From positions 1,550,001 to 1,614,000 of the forward strand of contig OZ245822.1 in the NCBI GenBank assembly GCA_965228545.1: 64,000 nucleotides of DNA. Direction: 5' to 3'. Made by a program: the position numbers and the translations under genes. Origin of the DNA: HXMU1420-13 sp965228545 (GTDB lineage: Bacteria > Bacteroidota > Rhodothermia > Balneolales > Balneolaceae). Below, one piece after another: positions 44,494 to 51,548 of the stretch; positions within the stretch are counted from its first letter, which is position 1; every line of letters starts with the position of its first letter. The notes beneath the pieces are model-generated. The model worked only from the letters and a program-made list of their open reading frames with translations. It was not told where the DNA came from and did not search any database.

Positions 44494-44858
44494 TTGCGGA
44501 AATAATTGAAATTTGCCCAACTACCACCCGAAAATGGATTCAACAAGGAGCCTTGTTTGTTGACGTTCGTGAAAAGAATGAAGTGGAAGAAGTAGCTTTT
44601 AAAGTGGATAACTTGCTGAACATCCCTTTGTCAGAATTTGAAAACCGATTTAGAGAAATCCCAAAAAATACTTCGATTGTAATGGTTTGCAGAACCGGTG
44701 ATCGAAGCCTGAGAGCAACCAATTACCTTCTTAATGCAGGCTATAATAATAAGAGGGTTGTAAACATGAAGCATGGATTGGCTCATTGGATACAGAAGGG
44801 ATTTGGTACGAACGGAGAATTAGAAACTGGAAAAACGCAAAACGGGAGTGTAATTTAA
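44490..44858 (+). CDS. rhodanese-like protein, C-terminus altered by IS insertion
   Basis: A single rhodanese domain of 122 residues: LFVDVREKNEVEEVAF, then the active-site loop MVCRTGDRSLRAT with the catalytic Cys, and VVNMKHGLAHWIQKGF. It should bind a persulfide. The last four codons (GSVI and the stop) come from the terminal inverted repeat of the IS element starting at 44844. Removing the IS and one copy of the duplicated target restores a tail that continues SDCCSSGSCC before a stop at 46202-46204. The core domain is intact, but the Cys-rich tail has been lost. It overlaps the thioredoxin gene by 4 bp. Confidence 0.85.
   Translation: MIAEIIEICPTTTRKWIQQGALFVDVREKNEVEEVAFKVDNLLNIPLSEFENRFREIPKNTSIVMVCRTGDRSLRATNYLLNAGYNNKRVVNMKHGLAHWIQKGFGTNGELETGKTQNGSVI
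44836..44843. repeat. target-site duplication, left copy
   Basis: CGCAAAAC occurs immediately left of the IS element here and immediately right of it at 46164-46171. Eight-base duplications are the usual outcome for IS256-family insertion. The site lies in the 3' end of the rhodanese gene. Confidence 0.85.
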
Positions 44859-46163
44859 ACTCTGTCTGATTATTTATTCGGGTTTGGGATGTCGATTTAT
44901 ATCCAATGGCAAGCGCTCACCAAATCTAATTGCCAGCTGCTGTACAGTCAAGCTCCAGTTTTGCAGAGGCGAGGTCCATTTTTTCTCAATGTTTTTAGTC
45001 GCCAGGTACACCAGTTTTAACAACGCCATATCACTGGTGAAAGCGCCCTTAGTCTTGGTTACTTTTCGAATCTGGCGGTGATAGCCTTCCACAGCATTTG
45101 TGGTATAAATCAGCTTTCGGATTGGAGCCGTATACTGGAAATAAGTGGTTAGCTTTTCCCAGTTATTCTGCCAAGAGGCTATAACAATAGGATATTTTGC
45201 CTCCCACTTGCCAGCCAAGTTTTCCAGCTCCATCTCGGCCATATCTTTGGTCTCGGCTCGGTATACTTGCTTGAGATCCCGCATGAACTCCTTCTGATCC
45301 TTACTGGCCACATACTTGCAGGAGTTGCGGATCTGATGGACAATACAGCTTTGAACTTCGGCTTTCGGGTAGACACTCCCAATGGCTTCGGTAAAGCCTC
45401 TCAGGTTATCCGTACAGGCAATCAGGATATCTTCCAGCCCCCGGTTGTGCAGATCAGTGAGCACCGATAACCAAAAGTTGGCTCCTTCACTCTCCGAGAT
45501 ATAGGTGCCCAACACCTCTTTACGACCTTCTGGATTGATGCCCAGGATATTGTAAAGCGCTTTATGCTGCACCCGCCCTTCATCGCGCACTTTGTAGTGC
45601 ATGGCATCCAGCCACACAATACAGTAGACGGGTTCAAGTGGGCGAGCCTGCCAGGCTTTGACCTGGGGGATGATTCGGTCGGTAATCTCCGAGAGCACCG
45701 TGTGAGAGATCTCACTGTCGTACATCTCCTTGATGTGGGTACTGATGTCCCGAAGGCTCATTCCCAGCCCATACAAGCCAATAATTTTGTCGGCAAGGTT
45801 ATCGGCCAGGATCGTCTCCCGCTTTTTTATGATTTGTGGGGAAAATGAGCTTTGCCGATCCTGGGGCGTGTCGATCTGGAAAGTTCCTTCGGCGCTTTTG
45901 ATCGTCTTGGTCCCCTTGCCATTTCGTTTATTTCCTGTCTGACGCTCCTCCTCACTCAGATGAGCGTCCATCTCCGCCTGCAAAGCGGCTTCTAAAAACT
46001 GCTTGAGCATCGGTGCAAACGCCCCGTCTTTGCCAAGCAAAGGTTTACCGGATTTAAATTGCTCCAGCGCTTTTTTTTGTAATTGGTCTAATTCTTCCTG
46101 TGTCATGACGGTCTAAGTTAACTCTATTTTTGGTTACTTAGACAGAGTTCAGCTTACACTCTC
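44844..46163 (-). mobile_element. IS256-family insertion sequence, complete, 1320 bp
   Basis: Bounded by imperfect terminal inverted repeats matching at 20 of 24 positions: left GGGAGTGTAATTTAAACTCT..., right (inverse) GAGAGTGTAAGCTGAACTCT..., both continuing GTCT. The element is flanked by the 8-bp duplication CGCAAAAC. It carries one transposase gene on the minus strand and is visibly more G+C rich than its surroundings, suggesting recent arrival. It separates the rhodanese gene from the permease gene of the same operon. The transposase frame is intact, so the element may still be active. Confidence 0.92.
44874..46106 (-). CDS. IS256-family transposase
   Basis: 410 residues of the mutator-like DDE superfamily. 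Asp167 (VWLDAMHYKV), Asp233 (ACTDNLRGF) and Glu340 (NAVEGYHRQIRK) form the expected triad, with the CIVHQIR (C-x-x-H) motif at 254-260 between the second Asp and the Glu. The N-terminal region has the AEMDAHL motif and the RNGKGTKTIKS segment with an intact DNA-binding helix region (LYGLGMSLRDISTHI). The frame is complete with no stops. Several shadow frames overlap it on the other strand. Confidence 0.96.
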   Translation of the reverse strand: MTQEELDQLQKKALEQFKSGKPLLGKDGAFAPMLKQFLEAALQAEMDAHLSEEERQTGNKRNGKGTKTIKSAEGTFQIDTPQDRQSSFSPQIIKKRETILADNLADKIIGLYGLGMSLRDISTHIKEMYDSEISHTVLSEITDRIIPQVKAWQARPLEPVYCIVWLDAMHYKVRDEGRVQHKALYNILGINPEGRKEVLGTYISESEGANFWLSVLTDLHNRGLEDILIACTDNLRGFTEAIGSVYPKAEVQSCIVHQIRNSCKYVASKDQKEFMRDLKQVYRAETKDMAEMELENLAGKWEAKYPIVIASWQNNWEKLTTYFQYTAPIRKLIYTTNAVEGYHRQIRKVTKTKGAFTSDMALLKLVYLATKNIEKKWTSPLQNWSLTVQQLAIRFGERLPLDINRHPKPE

Positions 46164-46204
46164 CGCAAAACAGTGATTGTTGTAGTAGCGGCTCATGCTG
46201 TTGA
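46164..46204 (+). pseudogene. displaced 3' end of the rhodanese gene
   Basis: Right of the IS element, the second CGCAAAAC copy continues in the rhodanese frame with codons for SDCCSSGSCC and a TGA stop at 46202-46204. Joined to the 5' part it would give a rhodanese with a terminal CC-SSGS-CC motif, a plausible metal(loid)- or thiol-binding tail. The fragment has no start of its own. Confidence 0.8.
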
Positions 46205-46230
46205 TTCGATTTATTTAATGCCTACCCCTT

Positions 46231-47208
46231 ATGTTTGAATGGATCCAACATCTTGCAGATTGGCTTGTATATCAAGCATTCGGTTTTGCTGCTAAAAGTC
46301 ATTTCGGTGAATCACTAAACTTCTTTATTTACGATAGTCTAAAAGTTTTGATTCTACTTTTTTTGATCGTTTTTTTGATGGGTACTGTTAATTCGTATTT
46401 CCCCACTGAAAGATTACGTTCAATCTTACAAAAGAATAAATTATATGGATTGGAGTATATCCTAGCGTCAGTTTTTGGTGCATTAACTCCGTTTTGCTCC
46501 TGTTCTTCGGTTCCTTTATTTATAGGATTTGTTCAAGGCGGTATACCACTCGGCGTTACATTTGCCTTTCTTATTACTTCACCATTAGTTAATGAAGTTG
46601 CTATTGCAATGTTTCTCGGGATATTTGGGGTTAAAATAACGTTGATTTATGCAGGATCAGGCATCCTACTTGGCACCATTGGTGGATGGCTACTTGGGAA
46701 ATTTAACCTCTTTCCATTGCTTTCTGATTGGGTTCAGAATATTATCGATGAACGAGAACGTCAGAAATCTGAAGATATAAACGAAAAACATTCTTTTATT
46801 GAAAAATTACCTGCAATTACTACAGAGGCTAAGAATATTGTAAAAAGCGTACTGCTTTATGTAGTAATTGGTATCGGTATTGGCGCAGTAATGCATGGTT
46901 ATGTGCCGGAAGATTTCTTTACAGAATATCTAGGCAAAGAGAAATGGTGGTCGGTTCCGATTGCTGTGTTACTTGCTGTTCCAATGTATGCCAATGCTGC
47001 TACGATTGTGCCTGTAATCGAAGTATTTGTTGTAAAGGGAATCCCTCTTGGTACAGCAATTGCATTTATGATGGCAACCGTTGGTTTATCGTTACCCGAA
47101 GGTGCACTTCTCAAAAAAGTAATGTCGTGGAAGTTGATTACCATCTTTTTTGGGCTGGTAACTACCTTTATAATTTTTCTAGGGTTCCTGTTTAATCAAG
47201 TAATGTAG
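46231..47208 (+). CDS. permease of the DUF318/ArsP (YraQ) family
   Basis: A 325-residue inner-membrane protein with eight to ten transmembrane helices. The signature FCSCSSVPLFIGFVQGGIPLG with ITSPLVNEVAI, and the symmetrical second half ANAATIVPVIEVFVVKGIPLGTAIAFMMATVGLSLPEG, are hallmarks of ArsP/UPF0718 permeases. Characterised members export organoarsenicals or act with copper or zinc efflux. A charged cytoplasmic loop (IDERERQKSEDINEKHSF) lies in the middle. It starts 26 bp after the restored rhodanese stop, so it belonged to the thioredoxin-rhodanese operon and is now cut off from that promoter by the IS. Continued expression would need read-through or an IS-borne promoter. Confidence 0.87.
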   Translation: MFEWIQHLADWLVYQAFGFAAKSHFGESLNFFIYDSLKVLILLFLIVFLMGTVNSYFPTERLRSILQKNKLYGLEYILASVFGALTPFCSCSSVPLFIGFVQGGIPLGVTFAFLITSPLVNEVAIAMFLGIFGVKITLIYAGSGILLGTIGGWLLGKFNLFPLLSDWVQNIIDERERQKSEDINEKHSFIEKLPAITTEAKNIVKSVLLYVVIGIGIGAVMHGYVPEDFFTEYLGKEKWWSVPIAVLLAVPMYANAATIVPVIEVFVVKGIPLGTAIAFMMATVGLSLPEGALLKKVMSWKLITIFFGLVTTFIIFLGFLFNQVM

Positions 47209-47233
47209 AATCACTATTTATATTTTATGGCAT

Positions 47234-47266
47234 AAAAAAAGAGGAGCCTCAGTTCCCTGAAACTCC
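47234..47266 (-). terminator. terminator of the TonB receptor/lipoprotein operon
   Basis: Read on the minus strand, GGAG-TT-TCAG-GGAA-CTGA-GG-CTCC forms a hairpin with a 2x2 internal loop, followed by a run of seven T's (A's at 47234-47240 on the plus strand). It lies 98 bp after the lipoprotein stop, on the far side from the permease. Confidence 0.65.
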
Positions 47267-47364
47267 CCTTGTGATCAGCACACCTCACAGTGATGTGAGA
47301 CGTTTCTTGGAGTAGATTAGTGATTAAGTGGTCATCTTAATGTCTACTTTGCACTATGTTACAA

Positions 47365-48666
47365 TTAATTATCGGTCCATCGCACCCACGTACCCGTTGC
47401 CCAGTTTGTTGTACCAAATGCACCAATATGTGTGGCACTGGTGTTAAAGAAACCATCCGAAGGAGGTGTTGCACCAACTGTAGGTTGTGAAACTGAAAAA
47501 TCAAATGAAGCGGCATTATTAAAGCCTGGATCAACAATGGTAGTTACAACACTGAAATCGGTAGAATCTGCAGCAGAAGCAAATCCATCGTTGTTAAAAA
47601 GTAAGGTGTTGTTAATAGAAAGCGAGGATGGGAAATTTGATCTGGTATCTTCTTCGATCTTAAAAGCTAATCCATCAAAATCGGTAATCACAAAGTTTTC
47701 AAGCGTACCCTCAAACTCTTCACGTAAACGCATTCCGTAGTTTTTGTCTTCAGCGTCTTTTGTTGATCCATCTTGCCTTAACCCAACTAAAGTAACGTTA
47801 TATAGGGTTGGTGAGGTTGCAGCTCCGCTACCAAGTGTTTTTCTACCATCAGATTCAAATCCATTATCGGCACCGGCTGTTTGAACCGCTAACCAGTACT
47901 GTCCTTTCCCATTCCAGCCTTCGTCCATATCGAAAGAATCATCATCATTAAATGCTGATACCAAATATTTAGCATTTACCGATCCACCAAACCATTCAAA
48001 GCCGTCATCGGTACATTTATACACCTGAATGTATTCCAGTGTAGTTCCTGAGCCGACAGAATACATACTTAATCCATTTAGCTCAGACCCTTCGACAAAA
48101 GAAAACCCAACATATTCGATGCGCACATACCTTAAAATGCCACTATCATCGGCATTGTTATTTCCACCGTATTGAATGGCATCGGGCAAACCTTCTACTT
48201 CACCTTTCCCACCTTCAATGTTATTTACCCCTTCGCCTGCTAGTACAATACCACCCCAATCTCCGGGTTGTTTATCTGCCCGTGCAGAAGTAAATACAAT
48301 AGGATTATTTGCACTTCCTTCAGCAACCAATCGTCCACTGCTTCTAGGCGAATCAAAATTAGTATCATCAGCCGGCAAAGTAATCAGTGCCCCAACTTTA
48401 TCAATATCGTTATTATGATATTCGAAACTAACAGTTACGCCTGCCTCTATGGTTAATGTTACCCCCGGTAAAACGTAATATTGCCCGGTAAGTGTTTGGT
48501 CTGTATCCCAAATTGTATCCTCGGTAATTAAGGTACCGGGTAAAGAACTATAGATTTGTGGCAGATCGTCCACATCTCCATTTCCGGTAGATGTTTCTTT
48601 ACAAGCTGAAGTTAAAAACAGAACGCTTAGAACTAGTAATGAGAGAGTATTGGTGATTTTTTTCAT
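47365..48666 (-). CDS. TonB-receptor-associated lipoprotein, beta-helix-like
   Basis: 433 residues with a lipoprotein signal (LLVLSVLFLTSAC, lipidated Cys22). The mature part begins GTLITEDTIWDTDQTLTGQYYVLPGVTLTIEAGVTV, followed by repeated short beta turns (NPIVFTSA, WGGIVLAGEG, LRYVRIEYVGF, LEYIQVYKCTDDGFEWFGG), the pattern of right-handed parallel beta-helices. Proteins of this kind are regularly encoded right after TonB-dependent receptors in Bacteroidota, where they probably bind substrate at the surface. No catalytic site is evident. It is 18 bp downstream of the receptor and shares its promoter. Confidence 0.78.
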   Translation of the reverse strand: MKKITNTLSLLVLSVLFLTSACKETSTGNGDVDDLPQIYSSLPGTLITEDTIWDTDQTLTGQYYVLPGVTLTIEAGVTVSFEYHNNDIDKVGALITLPADDTNFDSPRSSGRLVAEGSANNPIVFTSARADKQPGDWGGIVLAGEGVNNIEGGKGEVEGLPDAIQYGGNNNADDSGILRYVRIEYVGFSFVEGSELNGLSMYSVGSGTTLEYIQVYKCTDDGFEWFGGSVNAKYLVSAFNDDDSFDMDEGWNGKGQYWLAVQTAGADNGFESDGRKTLGSGAATSPTLYNVTLVGLRQDGSTKDAEDKNYGMRLREEFEGTLENFVITDFDGLAFKIEEDTRSNFPSSLSINNTLLFNNDGFASAADSTDFSVVTTIVDPGFNNAASFDFSVSQPTVGATPPSDGFFNTSATHIGAFGTTNWATGTWVRWTDN

Positions 48667-48684
48667 TTTGTGATGTAGTTATTG

Positions 48685-51384
48685 TTAGTTGAAATTGAGG
48701 CTGATACCAACAGAAAACGATGTTCCAATTTCGAATCTGTTAGTGATGACATCACCTTGTTTGTAGACAATGTCGTCGCCCAGCAAGTTTTCGATACTCA
48801 CATTAACTGAGGTGTTTCTGATCTTTTTTGTTAACGATAAATCTAGCTTGTTCAACGGTTGTTCGTATTCGTCGTCGGGCTGTTCGTTATTTCCTACTGC
48901 TGATATTCTTTTCCCAAAGGTGTTGAAGGATACTGTTAAGTCGGTATCTATATTGGGTATTGCATAAAATGCATTCACATTTAATGTGTAGGGAGATTGC
49001 CCATACATCGAACGTTCGGTATTTGCTAACCGCCCTACTGCTTGGCTGTTGTTGTAATTAACCTGAGACAAGATGTAGGAGAAATTTGTATTCACACGTA
49101 AATTCGAGCTTAAATCTTTTCTTCCTTCGAGTTCAATTCCGTACAGATCGGCAGTGGCAACATTGTCGTATCGCACTTCATTGTTTTGTGTTATGCGATA
49201 AAAGATTTCGATCGGATTTTCGAACTTTTTATAAAAAGCACTTATAGCAAGTAATTCACTCGGATTTGGGAACACCTCGAATCGAAAATCATAATTATAG
49301 ATTCTGGTACGCTCTAAATCAGGATTACCATAAACTGTTCTGCCGCCAACAAAATCCTGAAAATTGAAATTGGATAATTCCCTGAATTCGGGCCGCGCAA
49401 GAGTGATAGAAAATGCACCACGCAGGTTTACATTCACAGTTGGACGGTAGGTAGCATTTAGCGCAGGTAAGTAATCCAACTCTGCTATAAGTGATTCATT
49501 ATCTATAAATTGTGCCGAATACTCAGCGCGTACACCACCTTCAATATTCCAATTGTTGTTCGGGCTCCAATTAACAGATGCGTACCCGCCAAATAATTCC
49601 TGATATCCATCGTAAGAATCTCTAGAACTTGACGTTTCGATTAAATCAAGTTTACCGGAGTTAAGATTATCGGCTGTAAAAATCTCCTCTGGTGTTGCTG
49701 TTTTTTCTTCTTGTGGGAATTTATTGTTCAAATCCTGATACACCAGTTTGTAGGAACTAAAAGAACGTTCTTTAAGGAGTCCAATCCCACCCGTTTTAAC
49801 CGTGATATTTTCGAAAGGATCTAGGGTATAATCTAATTTAGCTGTGTAATTATTGTCGTCTTGAAATGAAAAGAAGTGCGTATTTCCTCTGAATGGAAAT
49901 ATAATTTCATAATTACCATCAGCATTTTCTCCATATTGGGTAGTTCTACGATCTGGGAGATCTCGAACCGCTTTCGCATAAGTAAAGGCTACTTCGAGTT
50001 TTGATGAAAAGAAATCCTCAAAAAATGTCTCTCCATTTAAGGTACTTGAATAAACCGCTCGCCGATCAAATTCAGCCACCGTCTGTCGATTTACACCATC
50101 AAAGTTGTAGTATGTGCCTACTATCTCAGAGAATGAATTGTTTAACGAATTCGAATACAGGTTTTTTATACCTAATTTTATTTTACCAGATGGCTTTACA
50201 AAAACATTTAGCATTGCACTTACATTTGATACTTCTGTACCTGTATTTCGGGTGTATTCAGAGCCGAGGAAAACCGAATTTGTTGTTTCATTAAAGTTGT
50301 TGATGTACCGAAGGTTTTCATCAAATCGAGCAGTGGTTTCGTATTTATAGGAGAAATTTGAAACCACACCAATAGGCATTTTTTCTTGGTTCAACACATC
50401 TGCGTAGCTAATACTTAACTTCTGACTTGGCAGTGAGTTTATTGGTTTCGATGACCATGAATCGTTTAATGCGTTTGCAATACGCACTTGCTCTTGTGTA
50501 CCCCCTACTTCGCTATCACTTATGTCGGAAGGCAGGCTTCTAAAACCGTCATCATACCCAAGAAAATCAGTTTCACCGCCATTGTAGCCTAAGTAGTTCT
50601 GCAAAGAGTAATGGGTATTTATCTCGGTACTGTACGATATTCCAAGATTTCTATCGTTTGGAAATTCTTTGGTTACAATCTGAACCGATCCACCAGAAAA
50701 TTCACCAGATTGATCGGGAGTAAAGGTTTTTTGAACAATGATATTCTCGACAATACCACTTGATAAGATATCTACCGGGGCTTCTTTTTTATTCGGATTA
50801 GTAGAAGGAATAGCAGCCCCATTTAACTGTACATTACTGTAGCGATTGCCAAGCCCACGCACATAAATATCTTTACCGCCAACCACCGAAACTCCGGCCA
50901 CTTTTTTCATTGCCGAACCAACATTACCATCAGAACCTTTCGAGATTTCTTCGAAAGAAATACCGTCCTGAACAGGAATTGATTTTCTCTGAATAGATAA
51001 TAACCCTGCTTCGTTACTTTGTACTACATCTGCAGTTACTATAATTTCTTCGAGTAATTCAGATTCGGCTTGGAGCGCTACGTCTAACACTACGGTAGCT
51101 CCCTTTTCTACAACCACGCCAGTGATGCGTTGCGTTGAAAAAGACAGGTAACTTACAACAAGAGTGTAAGTTCCGGGTTCTACATTTCTGATGGTGTATC
51201 TGCCATCAATATCGGTGGCTGTACCTTTAATAGTACCGTCAATTACAACGTTTACACCGATCAAGGTTTCACCGGTTTCACTGTCTACTACAGTACCGGT
51301 GATTTTGGCTGAGCTTTGCGCTAGAAGATTTGATGTGATTAGTAAGGCAAAGATCAGTACGGTAGTGATTGTTATTTTATTCAC
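48685..51384 (-). CDS. TonB-dependent receptor, putatively Pho-type regulated
   Basis: 899 residues. Signal peptide (TTVLIFALLITSNLLAQ), carboxypeptidase-regulatory-like domain (ITGTVVDSETGETLIGVNVVI, residues 26-110), plug domain (EEIIVTADVVQSNEAGLLSIQR ... KKVAGVSVVGGKDIYVRGLGNRYSNVQLNG) and a barrel ending TSFSVGISLNFN. The VRGLGNRYSNVQLNG plug motif marks a family distinct from SusC. Start is GTG 51382-51384; the next ATG-like codons would cut the signal peptide. The upstream region contains a TAGTTTTG -7 element and a seven-unit direct repeat, so transcription looks activator-dependent. The substrate is unknown; a phosphate-related ligand is only suggested by the promoter. Confidence 0.9.
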   Translation of the reverse strand: MNKITITTVLIFALLITSNLLAQSSAKITGTVVDSETGETLIGVNVVIDGTIKGTATDIDGRYTIRNVEPGTYTLVVSYLSFSTQRITGVVVEKGATVVLDVALQAESELLEEIIVTADVVQSNEAGLLSIQRKSIPVQDGISFEEISKGSDGNVGSAMKKVAGVSVVGGKDIYVRGLGNRYSNVQLNGAAIPSTNPNKKEAPVDILSSGIVENIIVQKTFTPDQSGEFSGGSVQIVTKEFPNDRNLGISYSTEINTHYSLQNYLGYNGGETDFLGYDDGFRSLPSDISDSEVGGTQEQVRIANALNDSWSSKPINSLPSQKLSISYADVLNQEKMPIGVVSNFSYKYETTARFDENLRYINNFNETTNSVFLGSEYTRNTGTEVSNVSAMLNVFVKPSGKIKLGIKNLYSNSLNNSFSEIVGTYYNFDGVNRQTVAEFDRRAVYSSTLNGETFFEDFFSSKLEVAFTYAKAVRDLPDRRTTQYGENADGNYEIIFPFRGNTHFFSFQDDNNYTAKLDYTLDPFENITVKTGGIGLLKERSFSSYKLVYQDLNNKFPQEEKTATPEEIFTADNLNSGKLDLIETSSSRDSYDGYQELFGGYASVNWSPNNNWNIEGGVRAEYSAQFIDNESLIAELDYLPALNATYRPTVNVNLRGAFSITLARPEFRELSNFNFQDFVGGRTVYGNPDLERTRIYNYDFRFEVFPNPSELLAISAFYKKFENPIEIFYRITQNNEVRYDNVATADLYGIELEGRKDLSSNLRVNTNFSYILSQVNYNNSQAVGRLANTERSMYGQSPYTLNVNAFYAIPNIDTDLTVSFNTFGKRISAVGNNEQPDDEYEQPLNKLDLSLTKKIRNTSVNVSIENLLGDDIVYKQGDVITNRFEIGTSFSVGISLNFN

Positions 51385-51429
51385 GAGTGTGTGCTGATAT
51401 GTAATTTATGTTCACGTTTCGATCGTGCA

Positions 51430-51437
51430 CAAAACTA
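51430..51437 (-). promoter_or_regulatory. -7 promoter element (TAnnTTTG) of the TonB receptor operon
   Basis: On the minus strand this reads TAGTTTTG, a perfect match to the Bacteroidota -7 consensus TAnnTTTG, 46 bp upstream of the start codon. No TTTG is present at the -33 position; instead the direct-repeat array begins there. Confidence 0.55.
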
Positions 51438-51458
51438 CATCACACTCTTTTCCGTACT

Positions 51459-51530
51459 GTTACCGGCTGTTTATCCTTCTGTTATCGGATAGTTACCTCA
51501 ACGTTATCCTTGAATTACCTAAATGTTAAG
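51459..51530. promoter_or_regulatory. seven direct repeats at 11-bp spacing (PhoB-like operator array)
   Basis: Hexamers GTTACC, TTTATC, GTTATC, GTTACC, GTTATC, ATTACC and GTTAAG start at 51459, 51470, 51481, 51492, 51503, 51514 and 51525, exactly 11 bp apart; the intervening 5 bases are not conserved. OmpR/PhoB-family activators bind such head-to-tail half-sites on one face of the helix, as in Pho boxes. The proximal repeat lies about 22 bp upstream of the -7 element, where an activator would replace the -33 contact. The spacing is seen directly; the regulator is inferred. Confidence 0.65.
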
Positions 51531-51548
51531 TGCCCAAAGAAGCGGCCT

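Noticed and set aside
45179..45942. Several overlapping plus- and minus-strand frames within the IS element
   Set aside because: All are alternative-frame shadows of the intact transposase gene, without family motifs or ribosome-binding sites.
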